A stretch of DNA of 64,000 nucleotides from Paraphoma chrysanthemicola (taxonomy: Eukaryota; Ascomycota; Dothideomycetes; Pleosporales; Phaeosphaeriaceae): contig JAGMWG010000012.1 in the NCBI GenBank assembly GCA_020744225.1, positions 1,394,943 to 1,458,942 of the forward strand, written 5' to 3'. A program made the translations under genes and the position numbers. Positions 45,557-58,236 of the stretch are shown piece by piece (the first letter of the stretch is position 1; every line of letters begins with the position of its first letter). A model generated the notes under the pieces. The model worked only from the letters and a program-made list of their open reading frames with translations. It searched no databases and was not told where the DNA came from.

Positions 45557-48500
45557 ATGGACATCTTTACAGAGTTATTCGAGCACTAATATGAGCTGCA
45601 GGTACTTATCTGTTGGCCCTGTGCTGTGGTAATACCGCCTACGCAGGTTGCTACCTATCTTAAGACACGCTACTCTAAGGTACTAGTCCTATTACGCAAG
45701 GATGTTGCCGCAGTTGTTTATACTCTGCCTAACTTAGTATGGAACTTACACGACGTACGCATCCTAAAGCTAGCTGAAGATTGTATTCTACACCTACACT
45801 ATCTTAACAATAAATTTGTATGCATATTTTCTGTGTGTAGATATACATGCACGACGCTGCAGAAGATACGTGCCTATTACTCTGCTAAATATGGCTAGGT
45901 AGGTGACTAGCGACGTGGAGGCGATATGAAGAAGATGAAAACGCAGCCTACGAACTGAATGTGGCAAGATAGCTAGACTTACTAGCAGATATTTTGAGTA
46001 GTTAGCTAGCTGGCGTACATAGCTATTAGGTTCCGCTTACTAGTATTACAACGAACAGACATTGCGTAGAGAGTTCTCTCTAGTTAGTAGAGCAACTAGA
46101 AGAAACGACAGACACTCTAAGCGCAGCAAGTTATTAGAGAAAGCTACTGTGTTAAGGTAGACGTATGGCTAGAGCTGACAGTATGGGTGCTCTATCTTAA
46201 AGGCTGCTTAAGAACGTCTCTGCTTGAGGCTCGAGAGCTACTTAAGGCTAGTAAGGAACACGAGTTAAACGTCGCCTGCAGGGCTATGCGGCGGGTGATA
46301 CGTAAGGCTTTCTGAAGCTGCTGCTTTGAGGTAGTAGGACGATATACGTTGGAGCTTATTAAACAGCGCGAGACGGGTGCACTATTAAACGAAAAGCTCT
46401 TCTATGCTAGACAGCGCGTCTAGACGATTAAGAGATACAGCCTAAAGTTGCTACGCGTATTCTGCTACCTGTGGCGCACACATAGCTGTACGGAGCGGCT
46501 GCTGTATAAGCTAAATAGTCTCTAATAAGCGGCTCTATTATAGGCACAGCAGAGTGTGGGCTAAGGGGGCGATACTATAGAGGTAGAAAAGTATTGCTTG
46601 CAGTTCTGGATGTAGTTACTAGATTATACGCTACTTACTAATAAACACGAAAGCGGTTTGCTAAGTGGAGTTGCAGTGCTAGGTCTTAAACCTAGCTACT
46701 ATGGAGGAGAGTAGGTGCCTGCACACGAGTTCTCTTTGACACTTTTAGCTCTTATTACTACGTCTAAGGCTCTAGTTGTGTACTATGCCTACTACTAATA
46801 GAAATAGGTAATACTAGCTGGGCTAGACTCTGCGCCTATAACGAGTGAGCTAGTAGGTGAAATGGCCGCACGATTTATAATGCTATTAGACTTTAATAAC
46901 AGTGCGACCCCTATGAACTGCCTACTCTGTCTCAGGGTATTAGTAAGAGTAAAGTCTAGGTGTCGTAATGCAGATAGCGTTCTATTATGAAATGGCGATA
47001 CGCTTCTAATTAACTAGCAGAGCTTCTCGCTAGACGACTTACGCTTGATGGTTAAGGGCCTGTACAAGACAGCGAGACTACAGCTGCTAAAAGATGTGCT
47101 GTTGCTAGATCTAGACGTGCGAGATTAGGTGCGGACAGGCACGACTATGCTCCTAGAACTTGCCCTGAATAAGATCGTAGACTAACTAGCTGAGATGTTG
47201 ACTGGGTACAGCTTCCTAAACTATCTAGATAACGATATGGAGTTGTGGCAGATGTAGCTACTGTATAGAGTTGTGGAAGAACTAGCCTTGCGAGATAAGT
47301 TTATACGCGGCATAGATGCAACGCAATAGCTTCTACGTACGATATAGTATAATGCGGCTGTAGCTGCGTATATGAAGGCTGTACGTCGCTTTAAGGAGGC
47401 TCTCTTTGCGCTAGTTTATCTGTTGGCTGGTAGACTAGCTTGTAGAACAGAAATTACGTTAATTTAGTACGAGAACAGTGCAGAGGGTGTTGGGCACTAG
47501 GAGGTGTTTGTAGAAGGTGGTCTTGTATTGTTTGTAACTACGTATTACAAGGGCTACGACTTTACTAAGAAAGTTAAGACTATCTATTGCTATGTACCCC
47601 GCGAGGTAGGTGAGCTAGTAGTGTACTTTCTTGGGTTAGGTTAGCTATTTGTTAACGACCTCTAGATAATGCACTATGACGTAGAGAACTAGACTACCTT
47701 TCTCTAGGAGCTAGCGCTGGAAGAGCAGGAGGAAGATAGCAAGGACGAAGACGACGTTGATAAAGAAGGGGTGGATGCTAGTAGAGAGTGCGGAGACGAT
47801 GACACGAGGCAGATGCCTGCGAATCTAGATAGATACTAGGGTACAGACTGCATTCGACGCGTGCTGAAGGAGCAGACATTCTGGTACATGGCGGCTTCGC
47901 TTGGCACTAAGTTATGGCGATACGCCTATCTAGCAATCTACTGGAAGTTGGCTAACGATGGCTAGGCACGCGACTGGCTCGACGTGCTCTACTTTAACTA
48001 AGAGCTAGATAAAGACGACGCGCGAGCACGGCAGTCAGGCTACTCTACTTAGACAGAAGAAGAGAACTACGGCCGCAGTCTTACTGAGTTACTATTTTAG
48101 ACTATAAGAGAGCGGGCCAAGTTTTGGCGGGTAAGTATGGATTGGTATTGCATCCTCTAGTTTGCGTCAGCGCTCGAGGGAAATCAGCCCTACTATGGAT
48201 ACTATGCTGAGGTGATAGCGCATTAGGAGAAGCAAGCTTAAGAGCGATGGTCGTCCTTAGCTATGCTAGACCTAAAGCCTGAGTTTAAGCAGATAGCAGG
48301 CTATTCTAACGCTAAGTATCGCAGCTGACAGTAGGAAAGCCTGTATGCAATTATGCAGCACAGTCTCTGTCTGCTAGTAGTAATAGCTATAAGTAGTAGG
48401 AAGAGTATGTTGTTTATGCTACTAGCGTTGGTGTTCTCTAGCAGCGTAATAATTGTTATCGTTCTGCTTAATTTTCTGTAGGATGACATGCTTGACTGTT

Positions 48501-50240
48501 GCGACTGGCTCAGCATTCTAAGTGCTAAATAGGATAGCTGCTGTCTGCTGTACTAGGCTAGGATTATATTTACAACGCTAGAGGGTGCAGCTACTAAGTC
48601 CTTTAGCCGCTTTCTTGATAAGAAGCGTATACTTAGGTAACTAGACTGGATTGTTATCGACGAATGCTACACTATGCTTGAGTCTAGTGATTAGTAGTAG
48701 CTAGACGTGCTGAGACTATTAGAAATGACGGGCAAAGGTATATAGCTTGTGTACTTGACAGCTACGCTCCTACCTGTACTACAGCTGGCCTTTCTGGACG
48801 TTGTGAGTCTTGATAGGCGGGAGCTTGACGTTATCTGTAAGTAGTTAACTACGCGGCCGAACATTGCATACTGGGTCTAGGAGTACATATAGAGTGAACT
48901 GGACGCAGCGCTTGTTTCTCTTGTAGCAGCTAAGTAGGCAGTATATGACTTAGAGGCCTAGATTCTAGTTTATTGTCTTATAGTTATAGAGACGAAGCGC
49001 TTAGGTAAGGTGTTGCAGTGCCTGGCGTACTACTGCGAGATGGCAATAGACGAGAAGAAGTCCTACATAGTCTGGGGCTTTACTGCTAGCGCAGAGAAGC
49101 TGTGCACTGTGATGACGATTCTCTTACTTAGTGTTTATGCCTCTAGTGTGCGGGTAGTGATCTACGTCTAGATGTGTGACCTGCTGCTTAACTTGGTGCA
49201 GGAGAGTAGCTAGGTAGGGAGAGAGAGTGATGCGAGCGAATCTATCGTGCTGTAAGTATACTTACGGTAGGGTGTTAAGCGCGTTCTATAGCTGGGCTAC
49301 TGGCTGGAGTAGAGGGCTAAGGACTATCTTAACAGAACGACGTGTTGATGCATTGCTATTAATAGGTACATGGACGGCTGCACTAACTAATGGTATTGCG
49401 AGGTAGGTGAGGCGCAGTGTGACGTATACGAAGGAGCCCCTCGCGGCACAAAGAGACGGATAGAATACGAGCGGCTACTGACTGTGCTGGGTGTAGATGA
49501 TGGTGAACGGCGTAAGCTGGAGCAGGCTTGGCGTATACAAGAATAGGCTATAGAGCTTAGGCAGCGCAGGAAGACGGAGCTTGTTGTGTACGAGCTAGAG
49601 CAACTAGAGCGAAACTTACAGCGCTGAGCGGATGCATGTGCTATCTGCATAGCGGTAGAGGGCACGACTAAGCGTTACAGCTAGAAGGCATGTCTAGCAG
49701 CGTGTAAGGAGCAGATCGCGGCTATAAAGGCGAGCTACTGCGGGCTGTATAGAGTAAAATAGGCGCTCTTTGTAAGATGCAATTACTGCTGCACGCTGCA
49801 GGCTGTCTGTAATAAGTAGGTAGAGGATATAGGTACGCAGGGAGGATATAAGTTGCTTAGCAGGCGGGTTCTCTGCTAATTTAATAGCGTGCTGCTACGA
49901 GCTGTTGCTGCGCTGCTTATATTTAAGGAGTTAGTGTATTGCTTGTAGCTTAAGAAGTAGATGTAAGTAGTAAAGGTACTTAATGAGAGCGTAGAAGCAC
50001 GCTAGCGTTAGTAGCTAGAGTAGAAGATATAGATAAGCTAGCGAAATGCAAGCTAGATAAGCAGTTTGCTGTACGCGTAGGAAGAGAGTCTTGTATAGAA
50101 GTATAGCAGACAAGAGCTGTAGTAGGATATTAGCCTATTATAGGCTTATAGCGTTAGTTCTAGAGGGATAATGTGCGAGGGAGCGATACATCTATACCTT
50201 AACACAAACTCTGTACTTTTGCACCTGAGTACGCTGTCTA
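45557..50240 (+). pseudogene. OrsD-RecQ telomere-linked helicase, copy A (RIP-degraded)
   Basis: One reading frame (the one with ATG at 45557) can be followed for about 4.7 kb if stops are ignored. The N-terminus begins MDIFTELFEH and has OrsD/DUF3505 C2H2-type spacing (CWPC; VCIFSVCRYTCTTLQKI). From about 48.28 kb it is RecQ-like: a decayed Walker A where the glycines have become Ser/Arg (SSRKSML), DWIVIDECYTMLES (DECx box), LVYLTATLLPVLQ (motif III), and a Cys-bearing C-terminal region (ADACAICIAVEG). In 47762-49000 I counted 19 TAG, 3 TAA and 1 TGA in frame. Frame is kept throughout, so decay is by point mutation, not indels. The 3' border is approximate. Confidence 0.78.
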
Positions 50241-50374
50241 AGCGCTGAGAATAGACGCGATAAGGCCTTGACGGGTAATTAAGTCCCACGAAGTAAGATA
50301 GTTTATATTGTTATTGTCCCGTGATGCTGCCTTAGTTAGCTTGGCAGCTATTAGAGTTGATTGAAGTGATATTA

Positions 50375-51960
50375 ATACGCACGCGGCGCGCTTCTAAGTA
50401 GGAATCTTACCTGTTTGTAAGTGAAGCAATATTCTATTATTGCTGCTGCCTGCTATTGTAAGGCTAACGTAGCTGCGTCTAGGTACTCTAGGTAAGAGTG
50501 TTTAGTATAGGCACACTTTACTGTCTTGAGCTTTTCTGTTTGCAAGTAAGAGCGCTCTGAGCTAATCTTAGTCTACGCATATAGAGTACTTAACCTCTTA
50601 TTATGCTTCTCGTTAAGCTCTGTTAGCTTCTTACAACAGGCTGCCGCCTTATTGTAAACATGTTTGCCTGCTTTACTCTTTCTCTGCCTCTAGCTTCTGA
50701 GGCTAGCACTCTAGTGCAGTTTCGCACCTTACTCTACACTAAGTCCCTAAGCTCCTATATTATTCTGGAAATTAGGAACGACTAGCCTGTTGTCTCTCTT
50801 CTAAGTAGAGCATCTACGTTTAGCAAGTCCGTCGTTCTTGCTCTCTAGACCTGCTCTAATTAATTGTGGGTCTACTACTAATAGTAAGAAGCTGTCTAAG
50901 AAATACTCTACACTGTCGCTAATATTGTTAAATTAAGAAGAAAACGCTGGCGATAAGGAGAAGAGCTATGCTAATACTACTTGACCGTACTCTTCTTGTA
51001 GTAGTATTAGGACTTATTTGTTTTAATCTACTCTCTGCTAATATAAATGAAAGATAGCAAATACAGGCTGAACTTGTACGTTGCGTTTAGCTAAATCTTG
51101 CGTAAAGTAAGTAGTAAGTGCGCTATTCTCTACTAGTTCTGTGATAACTCTGTCTCTAATAAAGCTATTCTCTATCTGTCTTTTGAATTGTTTCTAACTC
51201 CTATTCTAGTAGAATATATCTCTTAGTGCGCTAGCAAACGACTACCTTGCCTGTACTCTGCTAGGGTAATCTTGCGTATACTCTAAGTTAGGAGCTGCGT
51301 TTAGAATAACTAGCACTTTGTTGACAGAAGTAAACTATATTAGAAGTTCTGCTAAAGCCTCTCTGTTAATCTCCTAGCGCAGTGTTGCCTCTAATATTGC
51401 TATGCTAGAAATTGTTAACTAATAACTAAATACCTAGCTGCCTACGTTAGGTTCTGCTATGCGCAAGTATACATTGTTAATTATGTCTAACACTTAGTTA
51501 GGTTTAATGTAGAGTGTATCTGTATTTAGATTAAAGTTGTGTGTAAAGATAAGATCTTAACAGCGATGAGCTGTAGCTGTAAGGCCTAGTCTGCGGATGT
51601 AGGCCTATGCAAGACTAGAAGCCTCGCGATTAATAAGTATTAATAGTAGCTTAAAGGATATCTAGAGCTGTTTGTGTTTGAATATAAGATCTAGATTAGG
51701 TTCTGCACTATGCGCCTGCTAACATCTAGGCTAGTAGGATATTAGCGCTAGCTCTATTTTGTTAGGCAGGGCGTGCCTCTATATATTGTTCTAGAGTTTG
51801 CTAGGTAGAGTTAGAAAGTGAGGGAAAAGAGAAGACTCTACTAATGTTGTCTTTACTATAGTGTGTTATGCGATAAGTAAGAACGTAGAAGTAGTAAGGT
51901 GCGCTAAATAGGTAGTAGTGTTAGAGTTAAGTAAAAGCTAGTTTATTGTCTATAAGAGCG
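50375..51960 (-). pseudogene. Degraded unidentified long reading frame on the minus strand
   Basis: About 530 codons stay in one minus-strand frame if stops (mostly TAG) are ignored; the other two frames are far less coherent. Readable pieces include INREASSLA-AYIRRLGLTA, DLIFTHNFNLNTDTLYIKPN, FTSVNKVLVILNAAPNLEYT, and near its end a basic, Lys/Gln-rich region (YNKAAACCKKLTELNEKHNK). I do not recognise the family. It is convergent with helicase copy A. It could be a gene of the same subtelomeric element or of an unrelated transposon. Borders are approximate. Confidence 0.5.
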
Positions 51961-52180
51961 CTGTAGAAGAAGAATTAGAGTAGTAGAGTAAATGTATAGA
52001 CTAGAAAAAGGAAGCGTTAGCTCTAGCGCAGCTGTTAGACACTAGATTCTCTACTATTTGCGTTATAATGTAGTAGAATAAAGTTTAGGTAACTGTACGC
52101 TGTATATAAAGTTGCCTGTCTAGTAGTTTAGCCTTTTATAAAAGTTAGCGCTTATAAGTTGCAGCTGTATAGCCTGCTAG

Positions 52181-52515
52181 TAGCACGGGTTTTAATTGTA
52201 CGTACGAGGATTCTCGACCTAGAAGTAATCTAGCGCAGTACTGCTGCTAGTCTACGAATGGCACGAGTTTTAATTGTACGCACGAGAATTCTTAACCTAG
52301 GAGCAATCTAGTGCAGTACTGCTGCTAGCCTACAAACGGCACGGGTTTTGATTGTACGCACGAGAATTCTTAACTTAGGAGCAATCTAGCGCAGTACTGC
52401 TGCTAGCCTACGAACAGCACAGGTTTTAATTATACGCACGAGGATTCTTGACTTAGGAGCAATCTAGCGCAGTATTGCTGTTAGCCTATAAACGGCACGG
52501 GTTTCGATTGTAGAT
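52181..52515. repeat. 78-base tandem repeat with palindromic core
   Basis: Four complete units plus a partial one, with landmark GTAC positions at 52198, 52276, 52354, 52432 and 52510, that is a spacing of exactly 78 bases each time. Each unit contains GCACGGGTTTT and a perfect 10-base palindrome GCAGTACTGC (first at 52235-52244; mutated to GCAGTATTGC in the last full unit) inside CTAGC...GCTAG. Confidence 0.92.
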
Positions 52516-54064
52516 ACGACGATTGCTAACGCTATTTATCTTGTACACTGCACTGTTTATGCGGCGTATTAGTACTGTGTATCTATAGGTAAGCCTTTTG
52601 GTATAAGTCTCTTACTAATTCTAAGAGCTAAGACTTAACTTAATCTCTCTTACTTTACGTACTCTTAAACAAGCATAACTTTTTGTAAATTCTGCCTATA
52701 AATTTAATGCCTTCGCACCTCTCTTTAAGTGCATTTAATTATCTTCTGCCTAAGGTATTATACTCTTTAGTACTGCTGTACTGTACCTTAGTTACTCTTT
52801 CTGCTTAGCAACGCTATCTCTAGTTTAGTTATTAACTCAACTCTCTTGCTACTTATAGCTATAGTCTAATTTACCTCTTACGCCTTTACAGCCCTCTACT
52901 TAGTTGGCTAAGCTGTGCTTGCAGTAGATACATATGGTCTTATCTACTCTTATTCTTATAGAGAGGGGTTAGGCAGAGAGAATAGTTAAAATACTAAGGC
53001 GGCTAGAAGAGTTTTCTAGACTACTAGTAATTGTATCTTAAGTGATATAGAAACGTAGTCTAGTAGAGAGTACACAGCTAAGTTAGCTAAATATAGCTCT
53101 AATATTATTGTAATATAGGTTTTAGCGCTAGTAGATATGAAGATAGAGGCTCTTTACTATATAGTAAATATGCAGCAAATCGTAAACGTAAATGTATAAC
53201 TAAGAGTATACAGTAGTAGTTAGAATTAGGGCTAGGAATAGTAATACTATATTATATACCTTTCTATACTAGTTTAAGTTGTACTATGCAAGAGTATTAT
53301 GAATTTACTATGTTAGAAAGTGTATGTTATCTTATTTACTTAGCGTACTAATTAAAATCTATAGATATATCTTATCTACTACTGCACGCAATTCTGTCTA
53401 CTATAGAGTTACTTATGTGTGCGTAAGCGTAGTTATGTAAAAGACTTACTACCTGCATATTACTTTAGACTATAAGATTAGGTAGCTTACAGTCCTGCTG
53501 ACGTACAGCTCTGCACGAGAAGAGCGTATATAGTATAGGTAACTTCATAGCATATAAGACAAGGGGGTAGTAGATAGATTAGGTAAGCAGGGGTTCTTGA
53601 ACGCTAAAGAGAGGCTATGGTTAGAAATCTGCCTTATTAAGTGGTATACAGTAATGTAATGCTATAGGTAGTTGTATGCTATACAGAGTTAAAATAAAGA
53701 ATATATATACTACTTAAGTGTCTGTAAAGTAAGTAGGCGCGGACTATATAGAGTATATAAGATAGTCTGTTAACTCTAATAATACATTGTCTATAACAGC
53801 AACCTTAACCTACGTTCTTGCCTAGATTCTTAACTACGCTACGTACGTTACGACTTCTTCTCTAGCTAAGATATTCTTCGACGTCTATTCTTATATTATA
53901 CTCTATACTAAGACTGCATGATAGACTTAAAGCTTAATATAAAGCGTAGCTTTGCTAGTTGTGTTATAGCACTTACTACCTTTACTACTATAGCAGCAGC
54001 TGTTCTACTTAATACTTGTACGCTAGCTGCTAGTAGCAGCAGTATCTTACTCTTCTACTAATAC
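52516..54064. other. AT-leaning degraded DNA without recognised gene
   Basis: About 1.5 kb of TAG/CTA-rich sequence. No frame could be followed confidently on either strand. It may contain the 5' regions of the degraded plus-strand frames that follow. Confidence 0.4.
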
Positions 54065-55380
54065 ATGCAATAGAAATATACTAACTTCTCTAACACGGCG
54101 CAGATTGATTAGTAAGCTGTTAACGAGTGTATAAGGCTCTTGCAGCTACACGCTAAGCGTAATAACTTAAATACTTATTACAGCAATAATACTGCGCCTA
54201 AGGAGAAGTACTATGAGGTTAGTAAAGTACTTAAAAAGCGAGGTTTTGTTAACTAAGTGTAGGTAGCTAGAAAAGAGCTAATTCTAAGAGAGCGGCCGTA
54301 TTATACTGCTCCTAAGGTACCTAAAGACTTTATGTAGATTAAAGATATAGTATAGACCTTAGTAGACCTTTGCGATAGGCTAAAAAGTAAAATTATACTA
54401 AATGAGTTAGACAAAGATAGAGGCATAGAATAGATTATTAACACGCTCTTATTAGGCTACGTAAAGCAAGGTTACTAGCTTAAAGACAAGACTAAGACTC
54501 TAGTGTATTATAGACTTAAATTCTTGCCTCCTGCTAAGATGGCCGTAGACTAGTTAAAGGCTATTACTTAAGAAATTTTCGACCTATGTAATGATAGGAT
54601 TAAACGGATTCTAACGAAGAGTACTAGATGTATGCAAGAAATTACGTACTTCTGCCTGTTAAAGAGTAGAACGTTTACAGACAGCGCTGCAAGAAGTAGG
54701 TTAGTAGATCTTTTCTAGAGGGATTTAAAGACGCTAGTTAGGAGTCTTGTAGTTAATTTTCTTAGTTAAGAAAGAAGCGACTAGAAGATGTACAAGAATA
54801 AGTTAGTAAGTATAAATAGTAGTAGGGAGAGGTTAAGAGGGCAGAACAGGCTTATATAGCTCTAGTATATTATTTAGGCTAGGTTTAGGAGACTATAAGA
54901 AATAGAGAACGTTGTATTTATAGAGAAAGAGTATCTTAAGAGTATGTAGTTAGAGGGCTACGCTAGGAAGGTATACTTACTTAAATTAAGTTAATTAGTA
55001 GACCTACCTAATATAAGGTATACATAGCTCTTGGACCTAGTCTATAATATCCTTCTTCTTCCTTCTCTTACTAAACGTAGGTACTAGCTACTCTATTTAA
55101 CTGTATTATCTCTAATCTTTCTTAGATACGTAGTATATATAAGTCTTAGTCTACAGCTTAGCTTATAGCTTAGAGTATAGTTATAATTCTATTTATACGT
55201 AGTTATCTTAGAAATTACTAAGGTTCTAGAGAAAGTAAAAGCGTTAGTACTTATACTACTTACTACTAATAAGGTAAAGAGAAATGTGAATATAGACTTA
55301 CTCTAGAATCTTTAGTAGTAGAGTAAGGTTATATTATAGGCTAAGCCTAGTGTAATACTTAGTACTTAGCTAAGAAGTCT
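54065..55380 (+). pseudogene. Degraded unidentified reading frame on the plus strand
   Basis: Starting with ATG at 54065 one plus-strand frame remains coherent for about 430 codons if TAG/TAA are ignored: KYTNFSNTAQID, KVLKKRGFVN, LILRERPYYTAPKVPKDFM, TLVYYRLKFLPPAKMAVD, LVDLPNIRYT. The composition is Lys/Leu rich and I recognise no family. It is in a different frame from copy B, which begins directly afterwards, so it is either a separate gene or joined through a lost intron. Confidence 0.42.
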
Positions 55381-55439
55381 TAGAATACCTATAAACATTC
55401 CTGACTAAGATAACGTGACTATTTAGGCCTATTATGTGC

Positions 55440-58055
55440 TAAAATTAGCTAGCGCTACTATTACGCTAAGCGAAAGTAGACAAAATAGTACGTGAATAGC
55501 TATATGCAAAAGGTTCGTTAATATTAGTAGGATTGCTTTAATCTGTATAAGAAAGTTGTTCGCATTAGTTATAATAGTAGAGTTATTACTTTATGTATTA
55601 GAATAACTATGTAGTTATAGCTAGGTAAGTTTCGTTATATTTATAAGAGTTAGTAAAGTTCTACTATAAACGCAGATTACGCAGCCTATTATAATAGTTA
55701 TATTTTAGCAGAGTAATAATAGAACTTATATTTAGAAAAGGGGCTTTAGCAGCTTTATTTAAAGATAGCGCTTGCCTAGTATAGGCTATACACTTAATAT
55801 ATTGCTACACAAAAGTATTAACTATAGAGAAATATAGAAGGTTACTTTAAGGCACAGCTAGTAACTAAGATTACTACTTGTTTATAGAACTTATTAAGGC
55901 GACAGAAGATACGTAGCAAAGTAAGTACTCTTACTGTAGATAATGTAGAAAAGTACTTCTACTATCTTTATAAGTATACAGTGCTTATCTGTCTAGAACA
56001 CGCAATAGGCGTATAGAATCTTAACTTATATCTTTGCGACTACTACGCTATACTAGCTAAAGAGCGGAGAGCAATTATTAAGTAGTATAGCTAGGCTACA
56101 ATCAAAAAAGCTAATTAGGTGCGCTTACTGTTACTAATAGAGAGGCTGATTAAAAGGCTTAGAAAGCTACTAAGTAGATATTAATGCACTAATGTAGACT
56201 GTAATTATATCTCTATTAATAAAGTCGTCTTCTAGATATACTGTAAGAAAGAGTATAAGCTGCAATAAGTAGGTAATATAAGCGAGCTCTATATAGAAGT
56301 TAAGGTGTAGACGTTCTTCTAGACGAGTAGGTTGCAGCAATACTTTGTAGTTAATAAAGCTAATAATAAGAATAAGCTGTCTGCCGTAGTTAAGGTGTAA
56401 GATAAGGTAGATAAGCTACTTGCTAGTTAGAGTGAGACGAAGTAGCTAGAAGAAGAAAAGGCGTAGGTTATAGACGCGGAGGCAGTAAAGACAGACAGAA
56501 CTAGCTAGTTTAAGTAGACTGGGTGGCTAGAGCATCTTGTAAAACGGAACTGAATGCATCTTGTATATTAGATTTAACTGCCTAGCGTGCACGAAGTAAA
56601 GCTAAAGCAGGCTACTAAGCTAACGGAGCTGCTTGTTAAAAGAAGCGTTAAGGGCTTGTTAACGCTTATATATGAGACGCAACGATAGCTAAAGAGTGCA
56701 AAACAATATAAGATTAATTAGTAGCTAATTGCTTGACTGCAAAACTCAAAAAGTTAAGCCTAGTATACGAGCTATATAGTTAAGTTTGTCTGCTACTTTC
56801 TTCGCATTATTACAGACGAGGAGGGTAAGATTACGCAGATAAGAGCTTGTTAAAATAATAATATTAACAGCAACAGCGTTACTACTAAGAGTAGTGAGGA
56901 TAGCGATAGTACGGGTTCGATTTCTGAACGTAAGAGTAACGGTAATAGCAACAGCGAAAGCAATAGTATTAGCTGTTGCTAATGACGTTAAGGTTACGCA
57001 AAAGCGGTAGATATAATGAAGGACGCACGTAAGCTCTTCTGTTAGACTAAGGTATAGAAGCAACTAGCTATATGGCTATGAGTTGCTCTAGACGGAGAAG
57101 ACACTAGTGCTTAGACAGAGGCACTGCTTGAGGCGCTAGTGTTGTTTATCTTTGAGCCTGTTAGCGATAGACTGTTTAGTAGTAGCTTGATTTACTTTCT
57201 AGCTGTGCTAGGTATTAACTCTAAGATGAACTGCTTACGTAAGGTAAAGCACTATTTGTATATACTTACGGGTGTAATCTACTGCGTAAGGGTGCTTAGT
57301 ATTAAGAAGCTACTTCTAGCGGCACAGCGCGATAAGCAGACGGATAAGAACTGAGAGTGATTTCTGATTATGAGAAGGAAATTTCTAGTAGACAGTTTAT
57401 ATAGTTTGATGAGCGAGATTATTAACTTACTAGCGTATAAGAAGTTTGTTGCGCTAAACGCTAGTAACTTAGGTAACGTATACTAGTTAAAAGACAAGAA
57501 GATTTTTTATCTGCATAGCTAGCTAATTGTTCTTAATTGCTTCTGCAGAATGGCTTAGGAGCTAGTAGCTAAGGCAGAGTATACGCTATAGTAGGAGCTA
57601 CTTTGGACTACGAAGGCAGCTGACTGGTTTGCTATTAGACTTGAAGGGCTAGTTAATAATGTTATATTTACTTAGCGTAGTATCTCTTTTGTCTGTTAGC
57701 GTAATAATAGTCTTGATAGTAAGCTACTGTAGATGCTTACTTAATTGTTGTAGAGCTAAGAAGGATAAAAAATGTGCTCTAGCGATGGGAAGTAGAAGAT
57801 AAAGTAGGTGAAGCGGTACTTACGTTAGGTAGATTGCTTCTTGGAGTTGCTAATAGTGTGCGTTCACGTAACTTCGGGGCAGCTAAGTAGAGAGTCTAAG
57901 ATTACTATAATATAGTATTGTAATAGCGTACTGTAGGACTAAAATATCTTTGTTATAGATAGATAAGTTATAATAGTTGTGCGTTATTACAAGTTGCAAT
58001 TGCAGTAAGACAAGCTAAAAGTAGTACTATAGTTTCTCCTAACTAATATGAGGCA
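55440..58055 (+). pseudogene. OrsD half of telomere-linked helicase, copy B (RIP-degraded, truncated)
   Basis: A single plus frame aligns by eye with copy C over its OrsD half: VEKYFYYLYKYTVLICLEHA / CTNVDCNYISINKVVF, then VKVQTFFQTSRLQQYFVVN against VKVQTFFSSGGLQKYFIVN of copy C, LIYFLAVLGINSKMNCLRKV against LVQYLTVLGIDTQTNRLRTA, and VCVHVTSGQLSRESKIT against CCVHVKQGQPARESKIT. It has many TAG and TAA in frame. Similarity stops at about 58.05 kb, corresponding to about 60.5 kb in copy C, so the RecQ half is absent. Start is uncertain. Confidence 0.75.
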
Positions 58056-58236
58056 GAGTTTTAGGCCTAATTTTCGCCAAATATCGCTTAACGTTAGGGT
58101 TTCCCACTTTTCGCACGGCAATTCTAAGGCCCGAAACCCACTTCATCAACCCCCCGAAACCCAAGAACTTCTAACTATTATCCATTAATATTTGGTACAG
58201 ATTTATCTTAAAATTACATGCACAATCAATCTCTAG

